Assembly: GCA_016218905.1 (NCBI GenBank)
Contig: JACRCS010000950.1
Coordinates: 1 to 5,155, forward strand
Source of the DNA: Deltaproteobacteria bacterium
GTDB lineage: Bacteria; Desulfobacterota_C; Deferrisomatia; Deferrisomatales; JACRMM01
Length of the DNA stretch: 5,155 nt
Direction: 5' to 3'
A program made the translations under genes and the position numbers. Every line of letters begins with the position of its first letter. Position 1 is the first letter of the stretch. The notes under the pieces are model-generated. The model did not search any database. It was not told the origin of the DNA and saw nothing but the letters and a program-made list of their open reading frames with translations. Positions 1-5,046 of the stretch are shown here, in pieces.

Positions 1-308
1 AGATGACGGGGTGGGGGAGGGAGGACGAGGAGCTCGGCGTTCGGCTCCAGAACCTCGGCCGCACGCCCTTCTCCGTCGCCAATCGGGCGGTGAACTACCA
101 TCTCTGGCACGGCCGCGCGAACCGCATCCCCGAGGACTACGCACGGAACACGGGGATCAAGCAGCAGTACGTGGAGGGCGGCTCCGTCCGCTGCCCGAAT
201 GGCTATGACGAGGCAGGCGTTAGGTGTTGGGACGGGTTGTCAGTTATCGGTTATCAGTCATCAGTCAAAAGCAAGACCAGGAAGAAACCGACAACGGAGA
301 ACCGATAA
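1..308 (+). CDS. Glycosyltransferase family 2 with GT7-like C-terminal domain, 3' end only
   Basis: This is the C-terminal end of a nucleotide-sugar glycosyltransferase; the start lies upstream of the window, and the ATG at 3-5 is probably an internal Met. The reading frame opens with GWGREDEE (visible residues 3-10), the signature of the galactosyltransferase-type C-terminal domain found in many GT2 proteins, where the acidic residues belong to the metal/donor site. It is followed by LGVRLQNLG and a HLWH segment, also typical. Related proteins usually end soon after a segment like VRCPNGYDE (visible residues 62-70). Here the frame continues about 30 more residues (71-101) through low-complexity sequence encoded by the adjacent heptamer element, and stops at TAA 306-308, inside a variant heptamer. 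The native stop was therefore probably lost. Its likely role is adding a sugar in cell-surface glycan assembly at the cytoplasmic face of the membrane; donor and acceptor cannot be told. Confidence 0.85.
   Translation, partial: MTGWGREDEELGVRLQNLGRTPFSVANRAVNYHLWHGRANRIPEDYARNTGIKQQYVEGGSVRCPNGYDEAGVRCWDGLSVIGYQSSVKSKTRKKPTTENR
218..283. repeat. Degenerate left arm of heptamer repeat element, inverted relative to the main array
   Basis: From about 218 to 266 the sequence has a loose 7-base periodicity. The clearest part is 241-266, readable as CAGTTAT, CGGTTAT, CAGTCAT, CAGTC; earlier units (GCGTTAG, GTGTTGG) are weaker. Read on the opposite strand these become ATAACCG/ATAACTG-like units, so this arm is inverted relative to the AGAACCG array that follows. 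A perfect 10-base inverted repeat joins the arms: GTTATCGGTT at 243-252 and AACCGATAAC at 300-309. A non-periodic spacer (about 267-283) separates them. The 3' end of the upstream glycosyltransferase frame runs through this arm. Confidence 0.6.
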
Positions 309-388
309 CCGAGAACCGAGAACCGAGAACCGAGAACCGAGAACCGAGAACCGAGAACCGAGAACCGAGAACCGAGAACCGATAAGAC
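284..388 (+). repeat. Heptanucleotide tandem array (AGAACCG)n
   Basis: Ten exact tandem copies of AGAACCG occupy 312-381. They are preceded by ATAACCG (305-311), AGAACCG (298-304) and two degenerate units (284-297), and followed by a decayed unit ATAAGAC (382-388). Because the period is 7, the pure array is open in all six frames and encodes a repeating ENREPRT pattern on the plus strand and FSVLGSR on the minus strand. These are artefacts of the repeat, not proteins. The array lies between the glycosyltransferase stop and the methyltransferase ribosome-binding site. Similar intergenic heptamer arrays occur scattered in several bacterial phyla; their function is not established. Confidence 0.9.
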
Positions 389-407
389 GTGCTGCAAAGG
401 AACAGGC

Positions 408-926
408 ATGAGGATCCTGGACGTCGGCTGCGGTCGGAAGAAGGTCCCGGGCTCGATCGGGCTCGATCTCTGTGTAGTGGTCGCGCCGGACGTCGTGTGC
501 GACTTGAACCGGACGCCGTACCCGTTCGCGTCGAGCACGTTCGACAAGATCGTCCTCAATAAAGTGATCGAGCACCTGCCGGACGTCGTCCTCGTGATGA
601 ACGAGCTGCATCGCATCGGAAAGCCGGGTTGCGATGTCTTGATAAAGACTCCGCACTTCTCGAGTCTCTATTCATGGCAGGACCCGACACACAGGCACCA
701 CCTGGCGTACGACTCCTTCGACTATTTTACGGAAGCCACGAAGCACAGTAATTTCTACACGGGTTGCCGCTACGAGATGGTCGAGAAGAATATCCAGTTC
801 GGAAAATCCTTTCTCGCCCTCGTGCCGTGGCTCCTATTCCGGCTTTCGAAGCACAAGTACGAGAAGCACTTCGCGTTCATGTTCCCGGCAAACGACCTCA
901 CCTTCCATCTGAAGGTCGTCAAGTAG
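408..926 (+). CDS. Class I SAM-dependent methyltransferase (glycan-cluster type)
   Basis: A small, apparently complete class I methyltransferase of 172 residues. The SAM-binding motif I is DVGCG (residues 5-9) right at the N-terminus. An acidic residue, D20, sits at the end of the second strand; the CDLNRTPYPF segment (31-40) and the FDKIVLNKVIEHL block (45-57) correspond to motifs II-III of Methyltransf_11-type enzymes. A PHFSS...DPTHRHH segment (82-98) and the C-terminal FPANDLTFHLKVVK end are typical of a short family often found in polysaccharide gene clusters. The ATG has a good Shine-Dalgarno, AAAGGAA at 396-402, five bases upstream. There is no signal peptide, so it should act in the cytoplasm, on a sugar or lipid-linked intermediate by inference. 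Its base composition is visibly less GC-rich than the 1935-4890 operon. Its 3' end overlaps the opposing methyltransferase by 8 bp. Confidence 0.88.
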   Translation: MRILDVGCGRKKVPGSIGLDLCVVVAPDVVCDLNRTPYPFASSTFDKIVLNKVIEHLPDVVLVMNELHRIGKPGCDVLIKTPHFSSLYSWQDPTHRHHLAYDSFDYFTEATKHSNFYTGCRYEMVEKNIQFGKSFLALVPWLLFRLSKHKYEKHFAFMFPANDLTFHLKVVK

Positions 927-1689
927 ACGGCGCAGAGCACGCGGCCTTCTCGGCCTCCTCCGGCGACGTACTGAGCGGGTGCACGAGCTCTTCCGCTCGC
1001 TGAATCACCAAGAACTGAGTAAAGGCGACGGAGTCGAGCTTCGAAGGAGCGGAGAGGATCTCTCTCACGAAGAACCTACCCTTGCCCCAGGACAGAACCA
1101 GGTAGGGCATTTGAGTGATGAGCGCACCGAAGGGGTCGAGCTCGCAAGCTTTTTCGTGATCCGACGTGTGCTCGATGATGCAGATCTTGCCCGGCTTGAC
1201 GCAGCTCATCCAAACCCCGAGGCACTTTTCGGGGTCATAAGTATGATCGAACGAGTTGCTGTAGATGAAGTCTACGGAATTCAGCCACTCCGGCTTCGCT
1301 TCGTGAAAATCCCACTGTATCGTGTGAGGGAAGTCGTTTGCAGTATCGGAGATCTCCGTACCGATCACTTCGCAACCCAGGTGCTTCCTGAACCACTCCT
1401 GCTCTTTGCCCCTGCGTGTCCCATGACATATCCCGAATGCCACGTCACCGACGGTCTTGCGGATATATCGGGACAAGAACGCGATGTTCTCCTCCAGCAC
1501 CCAAGTGGCCTCGATCTTCTTCTTGTTCCCGGCGATCTGGACTTCTCTGTAACGCTGGTAGTCGAATGTCCCATCGCGCTTCGTGTAGCGATAGATTTCT
1601 ATGCCACCGTGCCCATGAACTCCTCGTCTTCGCCGCGTGAGCTCATAGCCGAGGGGCTTGGCAACGAGATTGATCACCTTCCTGAGCAT
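919..1689 (-). CDS. SAM-dependent methyltransferase-like protein
   Basis: A 256-residue protein with a class I methyltransferase-like core. The N-terminus (MLRKVINLVAKPLGYEL) resembles the basic helix that starts many methyltransferases in glycan clusters. The core holds a glycine-containing loop FGICHGTRRG (85-94, motif I position), VIGTEIS (108-114, acidic E112 where the SAM ribose is usually bound), QWDFHE (125-130), VDFIYSNSFDHTYDPEKCL (139-157) and a post-core strand VKPGKICIIEHTSDHE (164-179). The match ends at FLVIQR (226-231); the last 25 residues are Ser/Glu/Ala-rich and look like a non-conserved tail reaching into the overlap with the opposing gene. The ATG at 1689-1687 is preceded by GAGG (1699-1696) at six bases. 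The gene is transcribed toward the 408-926 methyltransferase. The substrate is unknown, but context suggests surface-glycan modification. The CHGTRRG loop departs from the usual GxGxG, so the methyltransferase call is good rather than certain. Confidence 0.82.
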   Translation of the reverse strand: MLRKVINLVAKPLGYELTRRRRGVHGHGGIEIYRYTKRDGTFDYQRYREVQIAGNKKKIEATWVLEENIAFLSRYIRKTVGDVAFGICHGTRRGKEQEWFRKHLGCEVIGTEISDTANDFPHTIQWDFHEAKPEWLNSVDFIYSNSFDHTYDPEKCLGVWMSCVKPGKICIIEHTSDHEKACELDPFGALITQMPYLVLSWGKGRFFVREILSAPSKLDSVAFTQFLVIQRAEELVHPLSTSPEEAEKAACSAPST

Positions 1690-1934
1690 CGACGACCTCG
1701 CTTGTCTCTCGTTCTTCGGGGTCCGCAGAGGTCTCGCGGCAAAGGAACGGTCCTTCCCGAGGCCTTCACGTCAACCGGGGCTGGCTACCGCACTCGCCGT
1801 CCCGGGGGTGCCGGTAATCCTAACGCAAACGATTCGGGTCAGGCCACACGAACGCTGGGTCCTGTGCTAGCCTATGCCGGCCGCGCCGCCGGGAGGCCCG
1901 GAGAGACGCGGCGCGTGAGGAGAGAGACCGAGCG
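1690..1934. other. Divergent intergenic region between methyltransferase (-) and deacetylase operon (+)
   Basis: This 245-bp stretch separates two divergently transcribed genes and must hold the promoters of at least one. I found no convincing small gene, tRNA or long inverted repeat. On the plus strand there is a plausible extended -10 near 1865-1873, listed separately. On the minus strand there are isolated -10-like (TAGGAT, 1822-1817) and -35-like (TTGACG, 1774-1769) hexamers, but they are not in a usable order and spacing with each other, so I do not call a promoter there. The last 70 bases before the deacetylase are purine- and GC-rich. Confidence 0.6.
1865..1873 (+). promoter_or_regulatory. 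Possible extended -10 promoter for the deacetylase operon
   Basis: The sequence TGCTAGCCT matches the extended -10 form TGnTAnnnT of housekeeping-sigma promoters, with the hexamer TAGCCT at 1868-1873. Transcription would start near 1880, leaving a leader of about 55 bases before the GTG at 1935. No good -35 hexamer is seen 16-18 bases upstream (the region near 1845-1850 reads CACACG), so the call rests on the extended -10 alone. Confidence 0.3.
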
Positions 1935-2984
1935 GTGAGAGCCGGTTCCAGCATCCCCGTCCTGACGTATCACGGCGTCGCCCCCGGGCGCACGATCGTC
2001 CCGTCCGTCCTGGAGACCCATCTGCGGGTGCTCCGGGAGGGAGGGTACCCGGCGTTGCTTCCGGCCGAGCTCGATTCGGCCGCGTCGGGCGTGCTCGTGA
2101 CCTTCGACGACGGCTTCGCCGATGTCTGGACGACGGTGCTGCCGCTCCTCGAGCGCTACGAGCTCAAGGCGACGGTCTTCGCCATCCCCGGCCGGGCCGG
2201 AGAAGGTCCGCGCCGGAGTCCGGAGGAGGTCCCCCCGTTTTCGGAGAGGGAAGCCCACCGGGAGGCCTCCGCCGGCGGAGCGCACCCCGCCTTTCTGCGC
2301 TGGTCGGAGCTCCAGGCGCTGGAGGCGAGCGGCCGCGTCCGGGTGGAGTCCCACTCCTACTCGCACCGCATGGGCTGGGTCGGCGACGAGCCGGTCGGCT
2401 TCCATCTGTCGAGCGCCCGCTCCCACTGGTCGCTCGCCCAGTGCACGGGCGGGGACACCCGCCTCGGCATCCCCCTCTACCGCAGGGGCTCCGCCCTGGG
2501 GCATCGGCTCTATCGCGACGACGCCGGGCTGCGCGACCGCCTGGCCGGCTGGCTGGAGGAGCGGGGAGGCGCGGCGTACCTCGAGGCCCGCGGGGCCGCG
2601 CGGGTCGGGGCGGAGTTGCGGGCGGAAGCCGGGCGCCATCCTCCGGCGGCAGGCCGCTGGGAGTCCGACGACGAGAGACGGCGGCGGACGCTCGAAGACG
2701 TGGTGACGGCGCGCGAGGCTTTGGAAGAGAGGCTCGGCGGACGCCGGGAGGAGCTCTGCCTCCCCTGGGGCGAATATGACGGCCTCACCCTCGAGTACGC
2801 GCGCGAGGCCGGGATCCGGCGCGTCTACACCCTGGAGCGGGACCCGAACCCGGCGGGGCGGATCGGCTTTCTCGTCAACCGCTTCGAGCCGCGGCCGAAG
2901 GGCGGCTCGTGGCTCCGCACCCGGCTCTGGATCTACCGGAGCGTCGTCCGGACCCGTTTCTACCGGCTCCTCTCGAGACGGTGA
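1935..2984 (+). CDS. Polysaccharide deacetylase family protein (NodB/CE4 fold)
   Basis: A metal-dependent deacetylase of 349 residues that would remove an acetyl group from a sugar in a surface-glycan pathway. The N-terminus has the family's IPVLTYHGV strand (about 7-15). Motif 1 is TFDDG (56-60), with D58 as the expected catalytic base and D59 a metal ligand. Motif 2 is HSYSH (140-144), giving the two metal-binding histidines. A later LPWGEYD (276-282) corresponds to the conserved PxG motif, and AGIRRVYTL follows as the terminal strand of the barrel. Between motif 2 and the PxG motif lies an unusually long, Arg/Glu/Ala-rich stretch (about 145-272), longer than in a minimal NodB domain. There is no signal peptide or membrane segment, so a cytoplasmic site is likely. 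The start is GTG with a purine-rich AGGAG (1918-1922) 12 bases upstream, which is rather far. It is the first gene of the operon and is followed 23 bases later by the GT4 gene. Confidence 0.9.
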   Translation: MRAGSSIPVLTYHGVAPGRTIVPSVLETHLRVLREGGYPALLPAELDSAASGVLVTFDDGFADVWTTVLPLLERYELKATVFAIPGRAGEGPRRSPEEVPPFSEREAHREASAGGAHPAFLRWSELQALEASGRVRVESHSYSHRMGWVGDEPVGFHLSSARSHWSLAQCTGGDTRLGIPLYRRGSALGHRLYRDDAGLRDRLAGWLEERGGAAYLEARGAARVGAELRAEAGRHPPAAGRWESDDERRRRTLEDVVTAREALEERLGGRREELCLPWGEYDGLTLEYAREAGIRRVYTLERDPNPAGRIGFLVNRFEPRPKGGSWLRTRLWIYRSVVRTRFYRLLSRR

Positions 2985-3007
2985 CCCTGGCGAAAGGCTG
3001 AACAGAC

Positions 3008-4153
3008 GTGAGTTCGCGTCCCCTTCGCGTCGTCCACTTGGCGCAGGTACGGTGGTTCAACGCCGAGGCCCAGTACGCCCTGGACCTGGCCGAAGGGATG
3101 AGTCGGCTGGGTCACCGGGTGACGTACCTCACGCAGACCGGCTCGCCCGCCGCACGGCAGGCGAGGGCGCGGGGCGTCGAGACGGTGGAGGCGTGGGGCC
3201 GTAACGGGAACGGGCCGCTCGCGGCGCTTGCGGCGCCGGCCGCCCTGCGGCTCGGCCGGTTGCTGCGCCGCGCCGGCGCCGACGCCCTGGAGGTCCACCG
3301 GCCGGAGGGGCTGCTCCCCATCGCGCTCGCCGCCCGGGCCGCGGGCATTCCGGTGATCCGGATCCGGGGCGACATGCGGCCGGTGCGGTCGGACCCGCTG
3401 AACCGCTACCTCTACCGTCGCATCCTCTCCGCGGTCGTCGCCAGCAACTCGGCCGTGGAGAGGGGGCTTCGCGAGCGCATCGGCCGGATCCCGAACCTCC
3501 TGACGATCCACGGAGGCGTGGACCCGGAGGTCTTCTCGCCGCAGGGCCCGACGAACGACGTCCGGCCGGCGCTCGGTTTTCCGCCGGGAAGCTTCCTCGT
3601 CGGAATCCTCGGGAGGCTCTCCGAAATCAAGGGCCACTACGACTTCCTCGCCGCTGCCCGGCTCGCGAGCGAGGGTACCCGGGCCTTCTTCGTCATCCTC
3701 AACAAGGAGCCGGTCGACCGCGAAGAAGAGCTGAGACGGGCAGTCGCAGCCGATCCTGTGCTCCGAGGGCGGGTCGGCTTCCTGGGACACCGGGCCGACC
3801 TGCCCGCCGTTCTCCGGAGCTTCGACCTGGGCGTCGTCGCCTCCACCGCCAGCGAGGCCAACTGCCGGGTGGGTCTGGAGTGGATGGCCTCGGGAGTTCC
3901 GTTGGTGGCGACCACGATCGGCGTGCTGCCGGACCTGGTCCTTCCCGGCCGGACGGGCCTCCTCGTCCCCCCCGGCGACCCCGGCGCCCTGGCGGAAGCG
4001 ATCTCCGCGCTCGCTCGCGCTCCGGAGGAGGCCCGACGGCTGGGCGCCGCCGGCCGCGCGCGGGTGTGCGAGCGCTTCACGGTCGACCGCTGTGCCCGTG
4101 CCCACGAGGAGCTGATCCGGCGGGTCCGCGCCGCGGCCCGGAGCGCGGCTTGA
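3008..4153 (+). CDS. GT4-family glycosyltransferase
   Basis: A complete retaining GT-B glycosyltransferase of 381 residues that would transfer a sugar from a nucleotide-sugar donor onto a growing surface glycan. The N-terminal acceptor domain begins RVVHLAQVRWFNAEAQYAL, where the usual Gly-Gly of GT4 enzymes is replaced by an FNAEAQ segment, and is followed by LGHRVTYLT. The inter-domain region carries HGGVDPEVF (from H168), the counterpart of the common NGVD motif. The donor domain shows GRLSEIKG (202-209), whose Arg and Lys bind the donor diphosphate, and the classic EX7E signature (E283 and E291, in SEANCRVGLE), followed by MASGVPLVAT and the GLLVPPGD loop. GTG start at 3008 with AAAGG (2993-2997) ten bases upstream. 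Its TGA stop overlaps the region where the next gene begins, so the two are probably translationally coupled. The exact sugar is not readable; a core heptose, hexose or hexosamine is possible. Confidence 0.93.
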   Translation: MSSRPLRVVHLAQVRWFNAEAQYALDLAEGMSRLGHRVTYLTQTGSPAARQARARGVETVEAWGRNGNGPLAALAAPAALRLGRLLRRAGADALEVHRPEGLLPIALAARAAGIPVIRIRGDMRPVRSDPLNRYLYRRILSAVVASNSAVERGLRERIGRIPNLLTIHGGVDPEVFSPQGPTNDVRPALGFPPGSFLVGILGRLSEIKGHYDFLAAARLASEGTRAFFVILNKEPVDREEELRRAVAADPVLRGRVGFLGHRADLPAVLRSFDLGVVASTASEANCRVGLEWMASGVPLVATTIGVLPDLVLPGRTGLLVPPGDPGALAEAISALARAPEEARRLGAAGRARVCERFTVDRCARAHEELIRRVRAAARSAA

Positions 4154-4164
4154 GGTCCTCCGCG

Positions 4165-4890
4165 GTGGAAGGCGTGCCGGAGGGGTGGCGCGCCGTGGCC
4201 GGCTCGTCCCCGGCGGAACGGCTCCTGGAGGGCACCTGGGAGAGTCTCGAGCGAAACGCCCAGCGGGAGGCGTTCCGGGTCGAAGTCTCCGGGGGGAGCC
4301 TCTTCGTGAAGCGCTACGATCCCGGCACCCTGGCCGGGCGAGTTCGCGACTTCGTGTTGCGGCGCAAGCCGTACCGTTCGTTCGTCTGGGGCAGGCGCCT
4401 GGCCGAGGCGGGGTTCGCGACCCCCCGGCCGGTGGCCCTGTGGCTAAGGGGAGGGGGCCTCCCCCGAGAGGCGCTGATCGTGACGGAGTGGCTGGAGGAT
4501 GCGCGGCAGTGGGACCGCCACCTCGCCGGCCGGTGGCGCGAAGACCCGGCGGCCGCGAGGGCGGCGCTCCAGGAAGTGGCGAAGCTGCTCGGGCGCCTTC
4601 ACGCGCAGCGCTTCGACCACGGGGACCTGCGGACGAACATCGTCTTCGCCGGTCCCGAGCCCAAGCGGCCCTTCCTCATCGACCTCGACGACCTGTGGTG
4701 GTGGCCTACCCGGGCGCGAAGGGTCAAGAACCTGCAGCGCATGCACCGGGTCCTGGCGCGGAGCTGGTCGCTCGGGCCCCTCGAGCGGGAGTTGTTCTTC
4801 CAGGCTTACGGAGCCGAGGCGGGGCTGCCGGCCGGGAGCCTGGACCGGCTGGGGAAGGAGGTCTTCGCGGCGGTCCCCGGACCCGGCTAG
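4165..4890 (+). CDS. Lipopolysaccharide kinase-like protein (Kdo/WaaP kinase family)
   Basis: A small protein-kinase-fold enzyme, about 241 residues, that by family would phosphorylate a sugar of the lipopolysaccharide inner core in the cytoplasm. Numbering from GTG 4165: an ATP-binding lysine in LFVKRYD (K49), a hinge-like LIVTEWLED (E108), the catalytic loop HGDLRTNI (H152, D154, N158), and IDLDD (172-176) in place of DFG, supplying the metal-binding Asp. An unusual WWW run follows, and then a basic RRVKNLQRMHRVL helix as seen in KdkA-type kinases. An aminoglycoside-phosphotransferase-like role cannot be excluded. The start is uncertain. GTG 4165 has GAGG (4152-4155) nine bases upstream; TTG 4150 would overlap the preceding stop as TTGA, with GGAG (4140-4143) six bases upstream; GTG 4174 is a third option. 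The last residues, FAAVPGPG, are encoded inside a 31-bp direct repeat copied downstream. Confidence 0.85.
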   Translation: MEGVPEGWRAVAGSSPAERLLEGTWESLERNAQREAFRVEVSGGSLFVKRYDPGTLAGRVRDFVLRRKPYRSFVWGRRLAEAGFATPRPVALWLRGGGLPREALIVTEWLEDARQWDRHLAGRWREDPAAARAALQEVAKLLGRLHAQRFDHGDLRTNIVFAGPEPKRPFLIDLDDLWWWPTRARRVKNLQRMHRVLARSWSLGPLERELFFQAYGAEAGLPAGSLDRLGKEVFAAVPGPG

Positions 4891-4893
4891 CTA
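4863..4893 (+). repeat. 31-bp perfect direct repeat, copy 1
   Basis: This 31-base segment (begins CTTCGCGGCGG, ends CCCGGCTAGCTA) recurs without mismatch at 5016-5046. Copy 1 encodes the last residues of the kinase and its TAG stop (4888-4890), plus three more bases. The flanking bases differ (T versus A on the left, T versus G on the right), so the match is exactly 31 bp. The two copies bracket a 122-bp insert. Confidence 0.95.
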
Positions 4894-5015
4894 TACAGAG
4901 CGTCACAATTGTTTGCGCATCTGCCCCTGAGCGTAGGGTGGGGCGTTCCGCCGCAGGCGGGTTGCCCCACGCGTGGGCGAACCTCGCTGCGCGAGAACCG
5001 CCCACCCTACGGCAA
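4894..5015. mobile_element. Small structured insert between 31-bp direct repeats (MITE- or REP-like, non-coding)
   Basis: This 122-bp non-coding segment lies between the two direct repeats. Its left third (4894-4930) is AT-richer and includes the short palindrome ACAATTGT (4905-4912). The rest holds a strong inverted repeat and internal hairpins, described separately. It has no credible reading frame. Removing it with one repeat copy recreates a tight convergent junction of the two flanking genes, which is why I interpret it as an insertion. No clear terminal inverted repeats sit at its exact ends, so the mobile-element class is unknown, and recombination or template switching is an alternative origin. 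Confidence 0.5.
4932..5011. repeat. Three-armed palindromic structure (outer 11-bp stem with internal hairpins)
   Basis: CGTAGGGTGGG (4932-4942) is perfectly complementary to CCCACCCTACG (5001-5011). Inside this stem are three further elements: CCGCC/GGCGG (4948-4952 with 4956-4960, loop GCA), the 12-base palindrome CCCACGCGTGGG (4966-4977), and CTCGC/GCGAG (4983-4987 with 4991-4995, loop TGC). Together they can form a cloverleaf-like fold on either strand. There is no T-run after the stem, so it is not a classic intrinsic terminator, though such a structure between convergent genes could still halt transcription or protect transcript ends. Confidence 0.8.
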
Positions 5016-5046
5016 CTTCGCGGCGGTCCCCGGACCCGGCTAGCTA
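5016..5046 (+). repeat. 31-bp perfect direct repeat, copy 2
   Basis: This is an exact copy of 4863-4893, offset by 153 bases. Here the final CTA (5044-5046) is the reverse complement of the TAG stop of the minus-strand gene that enters from the right. The TAGCTA at the end of the repeat thus holds a stop codon for each of the two convergent genes. Confidence 0.95.

Noticed and set aside
312..381. Phase-variation tract switching the glycosyltransferase or methyltransferase reading frame
   Set aside because: The glycosyltransferase stop (306-308) lies before the pure array and the methyltransferase start (408) after it, so a change in copy number would alter only the spacing between them and not either reading frame.
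199..656. Open frames across the heptamer array on both strands, encoding ENREPRT or FSVLGSR repeats
   Set aside because: They exist only because a period-7 repeat without stop codons is open in every frame. Outside the array they lie antisense to the methyltransferase or in intergenic sequence.
1746..1822. Minus-strand promoter for the methyltransferase
   Set aside because: A TTGACG and a TAGGAT are present, but the TAGGAT lies upstream of the TTGACG and neither has a suitably spaced partner.
979..1938. A 319-codon plus-strand frame opposite the minus-strand methyltransferase
   Set aside because: The minus strand encodes recognisable methyltransferase-like motifs with a good ribosome-binding site. 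The plus-strand product has no recognisable motif and runs through the intergenic region.
1872..2639. A 255-codon minus-strand frame
   Set aside because: It is antisense to the NodB deacetylase, which has all its catalytic motifs in frame. It reflects high GC rather than a gene.
2960..4105. A 381-codon minus-strand frame
   Set aside because: It is antisense to the GT4 glycosyltransferase, whose EX7E and GRLxxxKG motifs are clear. The minus product is compositionally biased with no motif.
4932..5011. Intrinsic (rho-independent) terminator
   Set aside because: The stem is strong but no T-tract follows on either strand, and the multi-armed shape is not that of a simple terminator.
4863..5046. 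Two 31-bp repeats considered as a minimal CRISPR array
   Set aside because: There are only two copies, the 122-bp interval is too long for a spacer and holds its own palindromes, the first repeat is coding sequence, and no cas genes are present.
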